Shown here: positions 10,701-20,160 of the stretch, piece by piece
How the letters are laid out: each line of letters begins with the position of its first letter
Position numbering within the stretch: the first letter of the stretch is position 1
Source of the DNA: Siniperca chuatsi
Taxonomy: Eukaryota; Chordata; Actinopteri; Centrarchiformes; Sinipercidae
Direction: 5' to 3'
Length of the DNA: 64,000 nucleotides
NCBI RefSeq assembly: GCF_020085105.1
Contig: NC_058046.1
Coordinates: 22,223,675 to 22,287,674, forward strand
Notes under the pieces: generated by a model
Told to the model about the DNA's origin: nothing
Database searches by the model: none
What the model saw: only the letters and a program-made list of their open reading frames with translations
Translations under genes and position numbers: made by a program

Positions 10701-13700
10701 GAAGGCCCGTCCGTGCCAAGCGGATAGTAGTGGCAGCCAATCCTACAGAATATGAATATATAGAAGGCAGTATACCGATGGAGTGGGACGGTAAGTCTGT
10801 ACTGCAGCATCTCATACTTTAAGTATCACTATCATGGATAAATGACAATGTTAACAAAAGAGCTACGTGCTGCGCAAATAAAATGGAATAACAAATTCAT
10901 GGCTGCATCTATTGGGGCCTAAGCTAATCCATTGAATGTCTTTTTTTTATCATACTGCGAGATGGGGGTTGGGAAAAGCGTATTCATGAGTTTATCAAAG
11001 ACGCCTTCTGCTGGTGTTATACAACCGTACCATAAAATAGTGTTTCAAATTTCTTACAACTGGATACAAACTGTTCCCTCTGTCTCAGACTGGCTTTATC
11101 CACCTTAAACCCCTCATCCTGCTTCGCCCCATCCCTCATGCATTTTCATCAGGATGCAAATAAGAAAGGGATAAAAGAGGCCCAGAATCCCTGCACTAGC
11201 TGGAGGAAGAGTTAGAAAATCTCTCTCGCTCTCGCTCTCTCTCTCTTTCTGGCTCCCTTTAACCTGCTTTGCTGTGCAGCCAGCTCAGCCAAAATAGAGC
11301 TCTTTAAAGAGAAAAAAGAAAACGAGATGACAGACAGACACAGTTCTACTCAGGAGGAGAAAGAAGGACAGAGGCACTGATGGAGAATGGCAGAGTGTGT
11401 ACTTTCAAATTCAAAGATCAGAGCAGATCCACACTTTCTCTTCTGAGACACAACACTCAGTGGCCCTGCTCTGCCTAGACTGAAGGAGTATCAGTGTTTC
11501 GAGTTTATCATGTGTATGACTTGGATGTTTTACCATTCCGCATTTTCCCCTATAGCTTGATTTAGTGAAATTAAACACAACAAACTGAAAACCCTGGATA
11601 CATTTTCCCAACTAGCTTGGTTACTCAGTAGTTGCACCGAGCTACTGTAGTGCCCTGAAACTCAGTGATGCTATAGCTGCAGCCTTTAAATATGACTGCA
11701 GGTTTTGTTTGTGCAGCGTGTTTGTGTGGGTGTTCTCACTCTTCTTTTTTCCTCCTCTCTCCTCCTCCTCCTCCAGCCTGGATCCGAGGCAGACGGAAGG
11801 AGCCCCCCTCCGTCGAGGTACGTCTCCCCAACCCCCAAGCCTCCCCACTGTGCTGATGGTTGGACTCTGGGGGACTGGTTACAAGGGAGGGAAAGAAGCA
11901 AAGACTTGGAGGAAAGGCTTTGATTTGTTTTATCTCACAGTTTCGAACTGAATCCAGGAACTTTGGGGGACAGGTGTTAAAATAAACAGCAGCTGAAGTG
12001 CATTGATGGCGAGACGGAGAGCAAAGACAGCCTCTGAACAAGGGGCTCACTGACACCATGTCCTAGTTTACTTTCTTTTTTCCAGCAAAAGCCTGCATCT
12101 CGGCTTTTGGTGTTTTATTTCTGGCAGTCTCCAGTATGGGAATGGTGAAGGAGTGCAGTTTTTCCCCTCGTGTACCTCTCACTGGGTTTATTGCTCTTTA
12201 AATGTGAGAATGCTGGAAATTATTTGGCTGGCAAAATGTGGGTCTATAGGAAATCCCTTGGAAGGCCAATACCCAGGCACTCTTTCTATCTCTCTGTCCT
12301 CTCTCCCTGCCAGTGGCCAATGCCGTCCTCTGCCTCTATTGCCAGAACATTCTCTTCCAATTTTCTGCCTTGTGTCTGCCCAATAGCTGCCATCGACAGC
12401 TGGACAGTGTTGATGTGGCCAAGGCTTCACTCCCAGCACATTACCCTACCCCTTGTCACGCTCCCTCTCTTCCTGGTCCAAGCCGACATAAATTGATTGG
12501 ATTAAATCCTGTCATTAACAGGCTGGAAAAGCAGCTCAGTATGTTTGTCTCCCTCCCCAAAGCGGGGCTTTTTGGCCATGGCTCTCCCCTCTCTTTTCCA
12601 GTCCTTCAGTTCTGCCAACACACAACAGCATTATGCCCAGTCCTCCCTTCCTTTTTAGTTTCCCATGCTAGGGAGAGGCTAACATCACTGGACACTAGCT
12701 GTGGCTCAAGTAGGTAACTTTTCCACTTGTGGACTATGTTCAGGTTATAATTGTTTCCATGAGCTGGAATGGTTGTTTATATTGCAAATGCCTCCTGTCA
12801 TGTTAGTTTACCAATCCGTTCCAAGCACTACATTTTTAACCAGGGTTTATTGGACCAATATAGGTTAACTGAACACGCTTGTTCTTTTTCTAGTACATGC
12901 CCTACTTCATACTCGACAGATACACACATTTGTTCCTGGAAACTGCCCAGTGCAACTTCATGTCTCTACTACTTTTGACTAGTGAGCAGTTGCCTTTTTG
13001 TGCCTTGCTCTAAGACAAAACAGAGGCAGTTGATTATGGAGGGGGAATTATCACTGGTCCAGCTTTGCAGGACAGTAAGTAATACAAGTACAAGTACAGT
13101 AAGTACAATAAGTAATCTTGTAGTCACACTCCATTTTCTCAAGTCTTCAGGAAACTGCCACCTCAACATTTCCAACACCACAGTCCTTGGTAGATGATGC
13201 GCGGTAGGGATGGGCAATATGACGATAAGTTTGTCAAGCGTCAGCGATTTTGCCATACCGTTTATACCTGTACCGCTGTGCCTTTTAAAATATCTGGGTA
13301 GCCAATAGGCAATGTTGTAAATTAATGAGCATCAATGTGATGAAGAATTTTGATTTGTCAGGTATTTAATGTACTTTAATTAGCCAAAAAAATAGACATT
13401 CTGGATTTGTTTATTCAATAGCAATTTTTTAAATAATTTTTCCAAAAAATGAAATATATCGTGAAATGTATCAATATTATGATATAAATTTACATATACC
13501 ATGATAGTAGATTTTTTTTCCCATATCACCGACCCCTAAAGCCCAGTAATTGTATATGGTGTCAGTGACTACACGTAATATCAGGGTATCTGCAAGAATT
13601 CAGTTCTCTCAACAACAACAAAAAGGCCTCAGATGGTATTAAAAAGTAATTTATTCACAAAAGTCTTGAATATTCTTTCTTGCATGCCATAGACAGTAAC

Positions 13701-14470
13701 ATTACTTTTAACTTTTTTTTGTATGTGATTGTGGGCATTATATAAACTATAAGTGGGATTGTTGTGACAGTGGATTGCATGTGCAGGAGGCTGTGTCAGT
13801 CAGCGCCATCAAACCTGTAGCAAACACTGCCAGTCACAGTAAGTAGGAAGCTCATCGATTCAAAACGGGGAAGTGTCGATTTTAGCAAAAACTTAATTAA
13901 TTACATTTTAATTGGTTAATTCATCCATCAATCTTCTCTCACTTATCTGGGTCCAGGTCACTTTAACTGATTAATTATATTACTAGGAATTACTGTTATA
14001 TATAGCTGGCAAGTACTGACAAAAATGTGATATGAATGTCAATAAATTCATGTACTTAATAAATAATTCTAGGTCATATTGTTCCTACTGGTTTTCCACC
14101 TTTACCAGTATGACCACGAAAAAGGTATTAAATAGCATTTTATGTGGTATTAAGAAGGTCTTAAAAAGCCTCATTTAATTTGGTAAACACTGCAGAAACC
14201 CTGAATATGCATGTATGTCTGTGTATTTTATAGGAGCTGCTGAAGAATAAGTCTTACAGGGAGCAGATCAAACTGAAGGCTAAGGAGGTGGAGGAGAAAG
14301 ATCTGGCCCTACAGGCCAAGGAGTATGAACAAGGACTGGTGGCGACTCCTGCAAAGACTTTGGCCAAGGGCCATGCAGCCACCACCAGCTTCGGCAAGCA
14401 GGAGATCAGCGAAGACCCCACCAGCACTGCAAACACGTTCCAGCCTGGCTCCTGGATGCCCAAGAAATAG
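971..14470 (+). CDS. NDUFAF2: NDUFAF2 (mimitin, complex I assembly factor 2), complete coding span of 4 exons
   Basis: Joining 971-1085, 10701-10790, 11777-11817 and 14234-14470 gives an open frame of 483 nt, 160 aa plus stop, against 169 aa in human. NDUFAF2 is a mitochondrial paralogue of the complex I subunit NDUFA12 and works as a late assembly chaperone of the NADH dehydrogenase module (established knowledge). Visible family features are the N-terminal RTFGVVRDHVGTDHLGNKYY block (residues 10-29), the EYEYIEGSIPMEWDAWIRGR block in the middle (about 57-76), a charged coiled segment (about 83-115) and the C-terminal FQPGSWMP signature. All introns are GT..AG and phases agree (1, 1, 0). It starts head-to-head with ERCC8 and converges on SMIM15, as in human 5q12.1. 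Nothing appears broken. Intron 1 is 9.6 kb and holds most of the repeats. Confidence 0.95.
3101..3122. repeat. (TC)11 microsatellite
   Basis: Uninterrupted TC dinucleotides inside NDUFAF2 intron 1, followed by a pyrimidine-rich stretch to about 3190. Confidence 0.95.
4455..4494. repeat. (GT)20 microsatellite
   Basis: An uninterrupted GT run in NDUFAF2 intron 1. It creates spurious open frames of alternating Cys-Val on one strand and Thr-His on the other. Confidence 0.97.
5520..5960. repeat. Polypurine-rich tract (about 440 bp)
   Basis: The plus strand is dominated by A and G (many GGGAGA, GGAAGG and GAGAGA units) with few pyrimidines. The open frames here, on the minus strand especially, are compositional artefacts rich in Ser, Pro, Leu and His. 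Confidence 0.8.
6381..6394. promoter_or_regulatory. Candidate RFX X-box, perfect 14-bp palindrome
   Basis: GTAACCATGGTTAC is identical to its reverse complement and fits the X-box consensus GTNRCCATGGYNAC bound by RFX factors. It lies in NDUFAF2 intron 1. The sequence is seen directly; binding is inference. Confidence 0.5.
7113..7149. repeat. (TG)18 microsatellite
   Basis: Uninterrupted TG dinucleotides in NDUFAF2 intron 1. Confidence 0.97.
7200..7510. promoter_or_regulatory. GC-richer island with CCAAT, GC-box and X-box-like motifs in NDUFAF2 intron 1
   Basis: This roughly 300-bp block is richer in GC and CpG than its surroundings. It contains an inverted CCAAT box (GATTGGCT, 7260-7267), an X-box-like GCTGCCACGGCAAC near 7276-7289, a CCGCCCCCTCCCC GC box near 7332 and an AATATTTATGCA element near 7401. 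It could be an internal enhancer or alternative promoter. That reading is inference from motif clustering only. Confidence 0.35.
7539..7587. repeat. (GT)24 microsatellite
   Basis: An uninterrupted GT run, followed 74 bp later by a long TC run, forming a loose composite microsatellite. Confidence 0.97.
7662..7743. repeat. (TC)41 microsatellite
   Basis: An 82-bp uninterrupted TC run, the longest pure homopurine/homopyrimidine mirror repeat in the window. It produces the Arg-Glu repeat frame seen on the minus strand. Confidence 0.97.
7960..8095 (-). mobile_element. hAT-type MITE fragment, copy A (degenerate)
   Basis: The block contains GATGGACATTTTTCATTC, then AGACTAAATGGTTAAT and AGTTAATTTG. 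This order matches the interior and end of the element that begins at 48061 with TAGGGCTGCAACTAATG, in the opposite orientation. No terminal repeat is left. The family assignment (non-autonomous hAT, common in teleosts) comes from recalled family structure plus internal similarity between copies here. Confidence 0.55.
8248..8506 (-). mobile_element. hAT-type MITE fragment, copy B, interrupted
   Basis: The copy begins with GACTGTTGGTCAGACAAAG, continues with GACATTTTAAGACATCAC and TGATGGACCTTTGTCATT, then AGACTAAATTGTTAATCAAT. After about 100 bp of other sequence it appears to end with AGTAATCATTAGTTGCAG near 8480-8500, the reverse of the start of the 48061 copy. It lies in the same orientation as copy A, about 150 bp away. 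Confidence 0.6.
10701..10790 (+). CDS. NDUFAF2: NDUFAF2 coding exon 2
   Basis: A 90-nt exon between TTTCCCAG and GTAAGT, entered and left in phase 1. It encodes G-RPVRAKRIVVAANPTEYEYI followed by EGSIPMEWD, matching the central NDUFAF2 block that leads to the conserved WI motif in exon 3. Confidence 0.95.
10791..11776 (+). other. NDUFAF2: NDUFAF2 intron 2 (986 bp)
   Basis: Donor GTAAGT, acceptor CTCCTCCTCCAG with a strong pyrimidine tract. It holds a CT-rich patch near 11220-11250 and no recognisable gene or transposon. Confidence 0.9.
11777..11817 (+). CDS. NDUFAF2: NDUFAF2 coding exon 3 (41 nt)
   Basis: This very short exon completes A-WIRGRRKEPPSVE, corresponding to the conserved AWIRRTRK-PPT motif of NDUFAF2. 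The acceptor is CTCCTCCAG and the donor GTACGT at 11818. It is entered in phase 1 and left in phase 0. Confidence 0.93.
13205..13538. mobile_element. hAT-like MITE with 17-bp imperfect terminal inverted repeats
   Basis: The left end TAGGGATGGGCAATATG and the reverse complement of the right end, TAGGGGTCGGTGATATG, agree at 13 of 17 positions. The 8-bp flanks (ATGCGCGG and AAGCCCAG) agree at 5 of 8, as expected for an old target-site duplication. The 334-bp interior is AT-rich and codes for nothing. Confidence 0.75.
13582..14203. mobile_element. Non-autonomous DNA transposon with CAGGGTWTCTGCA termini
   Basis: The left terminus CAGGGTATCTGCA and the right terminus TGCAGAAACCCTG (reverse complement CAGGGTTTCTGCA) match at 12 of 13 positions. 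AATAT directly flanks both ends (13577-13581 and 14204-14208), consistent with a decayed target-site duplication. Internal sequence such as GGTATTAAGAAGGTCTTAAA resembles a repeat common in fish. It codes for nothing and ends 30 bp before NDUFAF2 exon 4. Confidence 0.78.
14234..14470 (+). CDS. NDUFAF2: NDUFAF2 coding exon 4 with stop
   Basis: It begins ELLKNKSYREQIKLKAKEVE, a charged helical segment, and ends with FQPGSWMPKK and TAG at 14468-14470. The FQPGSWMP tail is the family C-terminal signature. The length is 78 codons plus stop. Confidence 0.95.
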   Translation, partial: ELLKNKSYREQIKLKAKEVEEKDLALQAKEYEQGLVATPAKTLAKGHAATTSFGKQEISEDPTSTANTFQPGSWMPKK

Positions 14471-14533
14471 ACAGACATCCACATACACTGAGACCGTAGT
14501 ACAACGTAATACAATCCAATAGAAAAGCCCTAC

Positions 14534-14539
14534 AATAAA
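14534..14539 (+). terminator. NDUFAF2: Candidate NDUFAF2 poly(A) signal AATAAA
   Basis: The first AATAAA lies 64 nt after the NDUFAF2 stop codon. Further AATAAA copies occur near 14890 and 14992, so the 3' UTR could be longer. Confidence 0.55.
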
Positions 14540-15656
14540 TACTACCTATGTGAATCTGATATTCACTTTAAGTTGAGACTTAGAAATTCAATGTTAGAAG
14601 CACTTTTCAGTTTAATGCAATCCAAGTCAAAACCACCAGAAACTATGGTCAGAAATCACCAGAGTTTAATCAACTTGTCTCTGACTCACTCTCAAATAAT
14701 TCAGCATTATACGTTTCACAGAGGAAGTATTTATTTCAAGGCTGTTTTATTGGACTGTATTACATTATGTGGGTTTCTATTTTTCCAGTCTCTCAGTCTA
14801 TATTGTATATACACAAGACAATAACCTACCCTCATCTTGAAGCTGACTATAAGTGACCACAATGATTTAGTGTAACTTAAAGGTCTGTTAATAAAGCAAA
14901 GAAAATCTGAAATGGCTGTACTTCCAGTCAAGAGTACACCAACTATAAATACACTGTATCATGTTTAAGGGATATTGTAAGAAATAAGTTCTAATAAATT
15001 GTGACTGTTAATTACATCGATATTGACTCCTTATCAGTAAAAAATAAATAAATAGAAAATGTTTTAAATTTAAGCTGATCAGAAGAACAGACCCCAAGTA
15101 TTTAGCTATGACCAAATTTTTAATTAGCCCTCAGAGACAATGTTTTGACATTTTTAAGATGAAAAGTACTGTTTGTTGAGGGAGCACGTGGAAAAGTTTA
15201 ATCCTGTGGATAATATCCCTGTTAACTTTGAAATCAGCTAAGATGGTGACATGAAACTGTAGTTACATTAAATACTGTGTTAATGTTTATCATGGAGGTG
15301 ATGTCTGTCAAAGTCAAAAGAATGAATAATGTTACAGTATATTGATCCCCAGTAAGAAGTTCTTTCACTTGAGGTCAGAGTGCATGTTGGCCACAGAGTT
15401 GCTGAAGAAAGTTCAGCAGGGTTACAGATGCTTGCCAAAAGAGCAGTATGAATCCTCACTGCAGTTGAAATCATGGTCTCCCTACTCAGTATGATTTTCT
15501 AAATGCTCTCAACCCAGGGATGAATACAATTTCAAGAGAAAGAAAAGTGAAAAGGAATATGCAGAAATGTGCGCATGTCCACTTGTCTGTATTTAGAATC
15601 ATCTATTTTAACTGCTTCTATAAAGTTCACAGGTACTTAGAATCACAGTACCTATA

Positions 15657-16263
15657 AAAAGTATCCATCCCTCTGGACTTTTGAATATTTTATAATTTCA
15701 CACAGAGTCACAGTGAATGTAATTAGTTTTTAATACTAATAAATTAAAAAAAGACTACCAAATTGAAACAAATAAATCTTTGAAAATAGATCTAAATTAA
15801 GAACATACAGTATATAAAACACAAAGTATCTGCATAACAATAAAACCAGGCCACTTCACTCCCTTCAAGTCAATATTTAATAAAGGCACCTATTGTTGGT
15901 CTTTTACAGTCGTTAAATATTTTTTCTGTTTTTGTTTGACCTACCTGTACTACAATGGGTTTTCAGTGCCTTGGAAATTTTCTTGTATCCTTCTTCTGGC
16001 TTGTTTGGATGTTCCTTTGTCTTCATACTGTAGTTTTTTACAAACTGACTAAGCAGGAGTGGGACCTTGCAGATGCAGTAGTAAATAACCTAAATTCACT
16101 TGTCACACCCTGATTGTACACAGATATGTTCATGCATGTGCTTAATTTTGATTCATTTGTTTTCTTTTTGACATGAGTATTTTCTGTCGAAGAGTACATA
16201 AAAGCCTAATTACATGCACTCTGGTTCAGTGTTACAATAAAACATGAGGGGATGAATACTTTT
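15657..16263. mobile_element. Tc1/mariner-like non-autonomous element with terminal inverted repeats
   Basis: The left end AAAAGTATCCATCCCTC matches the reverse complement of the right end, AAAAGTATTCATCCCCTC, with one substitution and one extra C. The 607-bp interior has no transposase frame. A repeat starting CTATAAAAAGTATCCA is common in fish, but the superfamily assignment is tentative because the target-site duplication is not clear. Confidence 0.65.
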
Positions 16264-16358
16264 CATGTGCCCTGAATTAAACGCAATTGTGATACTTTTT
16301 CCAGTCCAAAATCAAATCCACAGAAAGGAAATCAGTTTTTCTTATCAACCATGAAAAC

Positions 16359-16364
16359 TTTATT
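16359..16364 (-). terminator. SMIM15: Candidate SMIM15 poly(A) signal
   Basis: TTTATT on the plus strand reads AATAAA on the minus strand, 428 nt downstream of the SMIM15 stop codon. It gives a 3' UTR of about 450 nt. Confidence 0.5.
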
Positions 16365-16791
16365 GATTAGAAAGTAGTATTTTGGATATTTTGCAAGTGA
16401 CTTGGAAAAAGTTCCAGTATGCTTATTACATCGTCAATTCAGCAGAACATGGATGCTAACAATGGAATGCAAGGTGTTGCAACAGCTGCACAATATTATC
16501 AGCGGACCTCTGTAAAAAAAAAAAATATATCATACAGATGACCACTGTGCTCTTGCTGACCAAAGTCCCACTGGGACGAGCCTCCTCCGGGCAGTACTGT
16601 CTGTCTCAGCACTGTTAGGCCTGTAGGGCCAGTGCCTCCTCCTATCCCGGACATGAGGCATAGTGGCCCTGTGCTGACAGTAGGGCTGGGACAAGGAAGG
16701 GCACTGTGTCATTACTTGGAATAAGGAGGGCTGTGAGCGTGGTGGTTGCTCCTCCTTTTTTTTTTATGCCCTCATTCTACCCTCCACAGGC

Positions 16792-17016
16792 TCAGTCTTT
16801 CTTGGTCCTCTTGGCCTTGGCTATGTTTTCCTGACGTTTCTGCTTTTTCTTCTGTTCCCGGTCACGTGCCTCGATCATCTTGGCCAGTTTCCAGGACAGC
16901 AGTGCGCTGGCAATGAAGAGAGGTGTGAGAGCCAGTATGACAGTGGTGAGGAAACCGTAGGGGTCTTTGGCAGCCCACTCCACCACATACTCTGCCCATG
17001 CCCGAACGTCAATCAT
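16792..17016 (-). CDS. SMIM15: SMIM15, small integral membrane protein 15 (74 aa)
   Basis: On the minus strand ATG at 17016-17014 opens [20 protein letters not shown] and ends at TGA (16794-16792), giving 74 aa, the same length as the human protein and nearly identical to it. A single hydrophobic helix spans about residues 21-41 ([21 protein letters not shown]). It is followed by a lysine/arginine- and glutamate-rich helical tail ending RTKKD. This suggests a single-pass membrane protein with a basic cytosolic tail. Its molecular function is not established. The frame extends four codons upstream, but only from a TTG, so the internal ATG is the start. The whole CDS is in one exon, preceded by an acceptor CTTTCTCAG whose exon begins at 17047. 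It lies between NDUFAF2 and ZSWIM6, as in human. Confidence 0.96.
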   Translation of the reverse strand: MIDVRAWAEYVVEWAAKDPYGFLTTVILALTPLFIASALLSWKLAKMIEARDREQKKKQKRQENIAKAKRTKKD

Positions 17017-17047
17017 CCTGGTCAGCAACGATGAGGCTTAATCAAAC
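17017..17047 (-). other. SMIM15: SMIM15 5' UTR part of coding exon
   Basis: On the minus strand CCTTTCTCAG precedes GTTTGATTAAGCC, giving a plausible acceptor with its AG at 17049-17048. That leaves 31 nt of 5' UTR before the ATG. Confidence 0.65.
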
Positions 17048-17618
17048 CTGAGAAAGGGTACCAGGAGAGAAAGCAGTGAAAAGCCAGCGCAGTGTGATAT
17101 GTAGAGGGGAAAAAATCAATCAATTAAAGGACCTTCTACCAATAATGATATTAGGAGTGTGTGAGTGGGTGTTAAGGATACAATCTGCTTTACAGTGTAT
17201 GCAATTTCATAATCATCCTGTCAGTAATTTATAGTCATATAGAGCATTTTCTGGAAAACCAAATGAGAAATGGATCAACAGAAAATGTATTATAATTGAC
17301 TTATTGTCATTTATTGAGGACAAATACCAAATATTTGCTGGTTAAAGCCTTTTAAATGTGAGACTTGGCTGCTCTTCTCTCTTTTATATCATTGTAAATT
17401 GAATACATTTGGGTTTTGGACTGCCAGTTGCACAAAAAAAGAAAGTTGACAAAGTTACATTGGACTCTTCAAAATTGTGGTTAGTCCAAGCCTTACACCA
17501 GATATACACAACCTTTCTGGCTAATCAGCAAATTAAATCCCTGATCAGTTAAGGTACTTTGTCACATTGATGCAAGAAAAAAACAAACAAACCCATCAAC
17601 ATAAAAATCCTATATTGC

Positions 17619-17795
17619 AGGGCTTCCTCATGACCTATTGGTTAAGTCACATACCCACAACATCCATGGTTCAATTTGAGCCAGGGACCTGTGTTGCCTA
17701 TCATACCCCTCTCTCTTTCCTTGTTTCCTGTCTTCCTCTTTACTGTCCTATCTATTAGAGGTGGAATTGACAAAAAATAAGCTTTAAAAAAATCA
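17619..17795 (+). mobile_element. tRNA-derived SINE with 8-bp target-site duplication
   Basis: The head carries a box-A-like CCTATTGGTTAAG near 17633 and a box-B-like GGTTCAATTTG near 17669, as in RNA polymerase III promoters. The body contains the pyrimidine-rich TGTTTCCTGTC type seen in teleost SINEs, and the end is A-rich. TATATTGC flanks both sides exactly (17611-17618 and 17796-17803). The TSD and boxes are seen directly; the family name is not known to me. Confidence 0.8.
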
Positions 17796-18469
17796 TATAT
17801 TGCCATAAAGCAATCCTGCTCATTGATTCGCAACATTGCCCACAATGACCTAATACACACAGAGATACTGAAGCAATAGCATTATTAGTTGTATTATTAT
17901 TACTATATAAAGTAATATTGTATTAATAGTAGGGCAAAATCTCTGACCGTTGACAAATTGATATCATCTGAGGGTATATATTGTCATAGGTCCAATCCAA
18001 ACTAATATTCATCAGGATTTCCTGTTCTGAGTAAAACCATATTAAAATTGCCCAGCTGATGCTCATCATATTGGGCTGCATGGTCATAGGGAGCCAAAAA
18101 TAAGTGGTGAAATTAGAAGTAGTAGTTCAGTCATCCAGGTCATGGGATATCCAGTACTTCTGAGTCAAAGGCAACTGGATTTACTGTGTTTTATTGGAGG
18201 TTTGTCGTCACTTATTCAAGAACTGATGAAGCATCTTAGACGAATAACAAGACATGTTCAAAACTTGTAAGAGAGTAACGAAAGTACAGCTGCTTTGCCT
18301 TAAAGACTCTGCAGTTTGATAGCAGATATGACACTGGAGCCATTTTGAGTCAATTTCAGTTGGGCCTCTCAAGTATTTCAGAACTCTTTCTGGAAAAACA
18401 CCTGACTTAGTAACTGTTGAGTACAATTTGTCACACTATAGTCAAAGCCAACATTACAATGACATATGA

Positions 18470-19020
18470 TACGTTATAACGTTATATATCTAACGTTATA
18501 TGGCAACGAGCCCAGTGATAATAGTCACACAAAAAATGACAACTGGCCTTTATACGTTAGCTGTAACGTAAGCTAACGGTTAGTTCCAAATGAACTTACT
18601 AAGATTAACACAGAAAGCTTACATTATATTTTGAAACACGTTTTCACGCCATAAGCCATCGTTATTACAATGCTACCCACTGGCATCACTGTCATGACAA
18701 ATCGAGTCATCAATATGGTTTTATCGAGCCATTTAATATAAGTTACTGCTACTTGTCAAGCGCTCCTACTCATAAAATTGCTAATGACCACCGGCTAACT
18801 AGCATTAACCCGAGTAGCAGCTAGCATACGTTAGCTGTAACAGTTAATCAGAGACAAAACCGTTACAAACAATCTGTTGCTCTGGAAGCAGCCTCATACA
18901 AACAAGCTAACACAACAAATTCATTTTGCCTGTCACCGTCATTAGCTAGATCGGAATTTCCGAGATGTGGATAAAATATTTACTTTTATTCTAACGTTAG
19001 CAACACTAACGTTAGCTAAC
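18470..19020. repeat. Cluster of TAACGTTA / GTTAGCTAAC motifs near SMIM15 promoter
   Basis: At least six copies or near copies of ACGTTAGC, TAACGTTAG or GCTAACG occur here, including CTAACGTTAGC and CACTAACGTTAGCTAAC near 18990-19020. They are self-complementary and dispersed rather than in a tandem array. A similar motif lies in the ERCC8/NDUFAF2 promoter. Confidence 0.7.
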
Positions 19021-19162
19021 CCGCCCATCTATAACGGCCTAACTTTAAGGAGCAAGAGCACTGACTCTCGGCTAAGCAGCGCAACAACAATGCATATCAA
19101 TGCAATATATTTTCATATTGGTTAGTAGTGTTAAAAACGAATTAAACACAAAATAAACTTAC

Positions 19163-19215
19163 CAAAGTGCAGAGATTTCTTTATACCCACGATAATAAGT
19201 ACCAGCTCCTCCCTA
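19163..19215 (-). other. SMIM15: Predicted SMIM15 non-coding exon 1
   Basis: The minus strand reads ...CTCTGCACTTTG then GTAAGTTTAT, a strong donor at 19162. The upper boundary (transcription start) is not visible in the sequence and is approximate. An ETS-type GGAAGT at 19221-19226 lies just upstream, as in many housekeeping promoters. Confidence 0.5.
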
Positions 19216-20090
19216 TTCCAGGAAGTGTAACTGGTGAGGTTCCTCCTTACTGATGATTGGATATGACGTTTACCTTAAAACATGGGAAATGTAGTCCTTC
19301 AGCCTTAGAAACTGGATTTATTAACCTTCAAAATACAGGGAAGGCTCCTGTTGCACTACAAGCACTGAAATTCGTATAAAGCTCTCTCCTTTGGTGACCG
19401 TGAAACGACTTTTTGCCTTTTTTATTGATCATAGTTGCCTAATATGCGTAACTTTGTGATAGTCACTGTGTGTTTTAGTAGTTGTGATACTCACACAATC
19501 TTTGGAGCTTTAGCAATGTGGGAATGTCCTGTAAACGCGAAAACTTAAAATTAAGCAGTATTTAGTGTAGTGCTTTGGCTATAATATTGTAGCCTACAAT
19601 TTGCATAACTGTACAGTGGTAATACAAATATTTACTAAGATAACTTAGTGTTCTTATGAAGCTTTATGTGCATTATTTTCTTAACCTTAAACTGCTTGAC
19701 AGGAACAGAGCAAAGGTTTTTAAGAGCACCCAGTAAATGTAGTAAACCATACAAAAAATAGACATGCAGAAGAGTGAGTGAAAGCAGCAGTAATAAATAT
19801 ATACATAATGTAATACATTTACAAAGGCAACAACACCATTTTTATTATTTTTGTTCTTTTATTCTTAAACATATTTTAGGAACATGAACTTGTGGCATAA
19901 TGTGATTTGAAAGAACTTTGGAAGGGTTAACCATAATCTGAATTACTCTGAAATCAAAGCCTTTGAGATTGTTTTATTTATTTGGGTTGCAGAATAAATT
20001 TAAAATGTAAATTTCAGTGAAATTAAATCAAATATTGTGTCTTTGTGTCTGAGTGGATGTGTTATATGATATATTTTGATCAGTTTAATA

Positions 20091-20160
20091 ATAGGAGAGC
20101 AGACCTGTGAGCAGACAGTTGCTGGTTGAAACCCCCCAGACTATCTGTAAAAGTGTGGGT
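20091..20160 (+). mobile_element. Possible SINE head fragment
   Basis: GAGAGCAGACCTGTGAGC followed by GTTGCTGGTTGAAACCCC resembles the tRNA-like head of fish SINEs, with a box-B-like GGTTGAAACCC. No tail or target-site duplication was identified. Confidence 0.4.

Larger units (their letters stand above)
11818..14233 (+). other. NDUFAF2: NDUFAF2 intron 3 (2.4 kb), 3' half made of MITEs
   Basis: The first 1.4 kb shows nothing recognisable; frames there lack domains. The last kilobase consists of two adjacent inverted-repeat elements (13205-13538 and 13582-14203). The acceptor is TTTTATAG at 14226-14233. Confidence 0.85.
14471..16791. other. Convergent NDUFAF2/SMIM15 3' region
   Basis: This region lies between the stop codons of the two convergent genes. 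It holds the NDUFAF2 3' UTR, an inverted-repeat transposon (15657-16263), and the SMIM15 3' UTR up to about 16350. The short frames here have no recognisable domain. Confidence 0.8.
17048..19162 (-). other. SMIM15: SMIM15 5' intron (predicted, 2.1 kb)
   Basis: It is predicted from a donor GTAAGT (minus strand, from 19162 downwards) and the acceptor near 17048. It contains a SINE (17619-17795) and a cluster of GTTAGC-type motifs (18470-19020). No coding potential is visible. Confidence 0.65.

Noticed and set aside
16792..17028. 78-residue version of SMIM15 beginning MLTR
   Set aside because: The first codon is TTG; the ATG at 17016 gives the conserved 74-residue protein.
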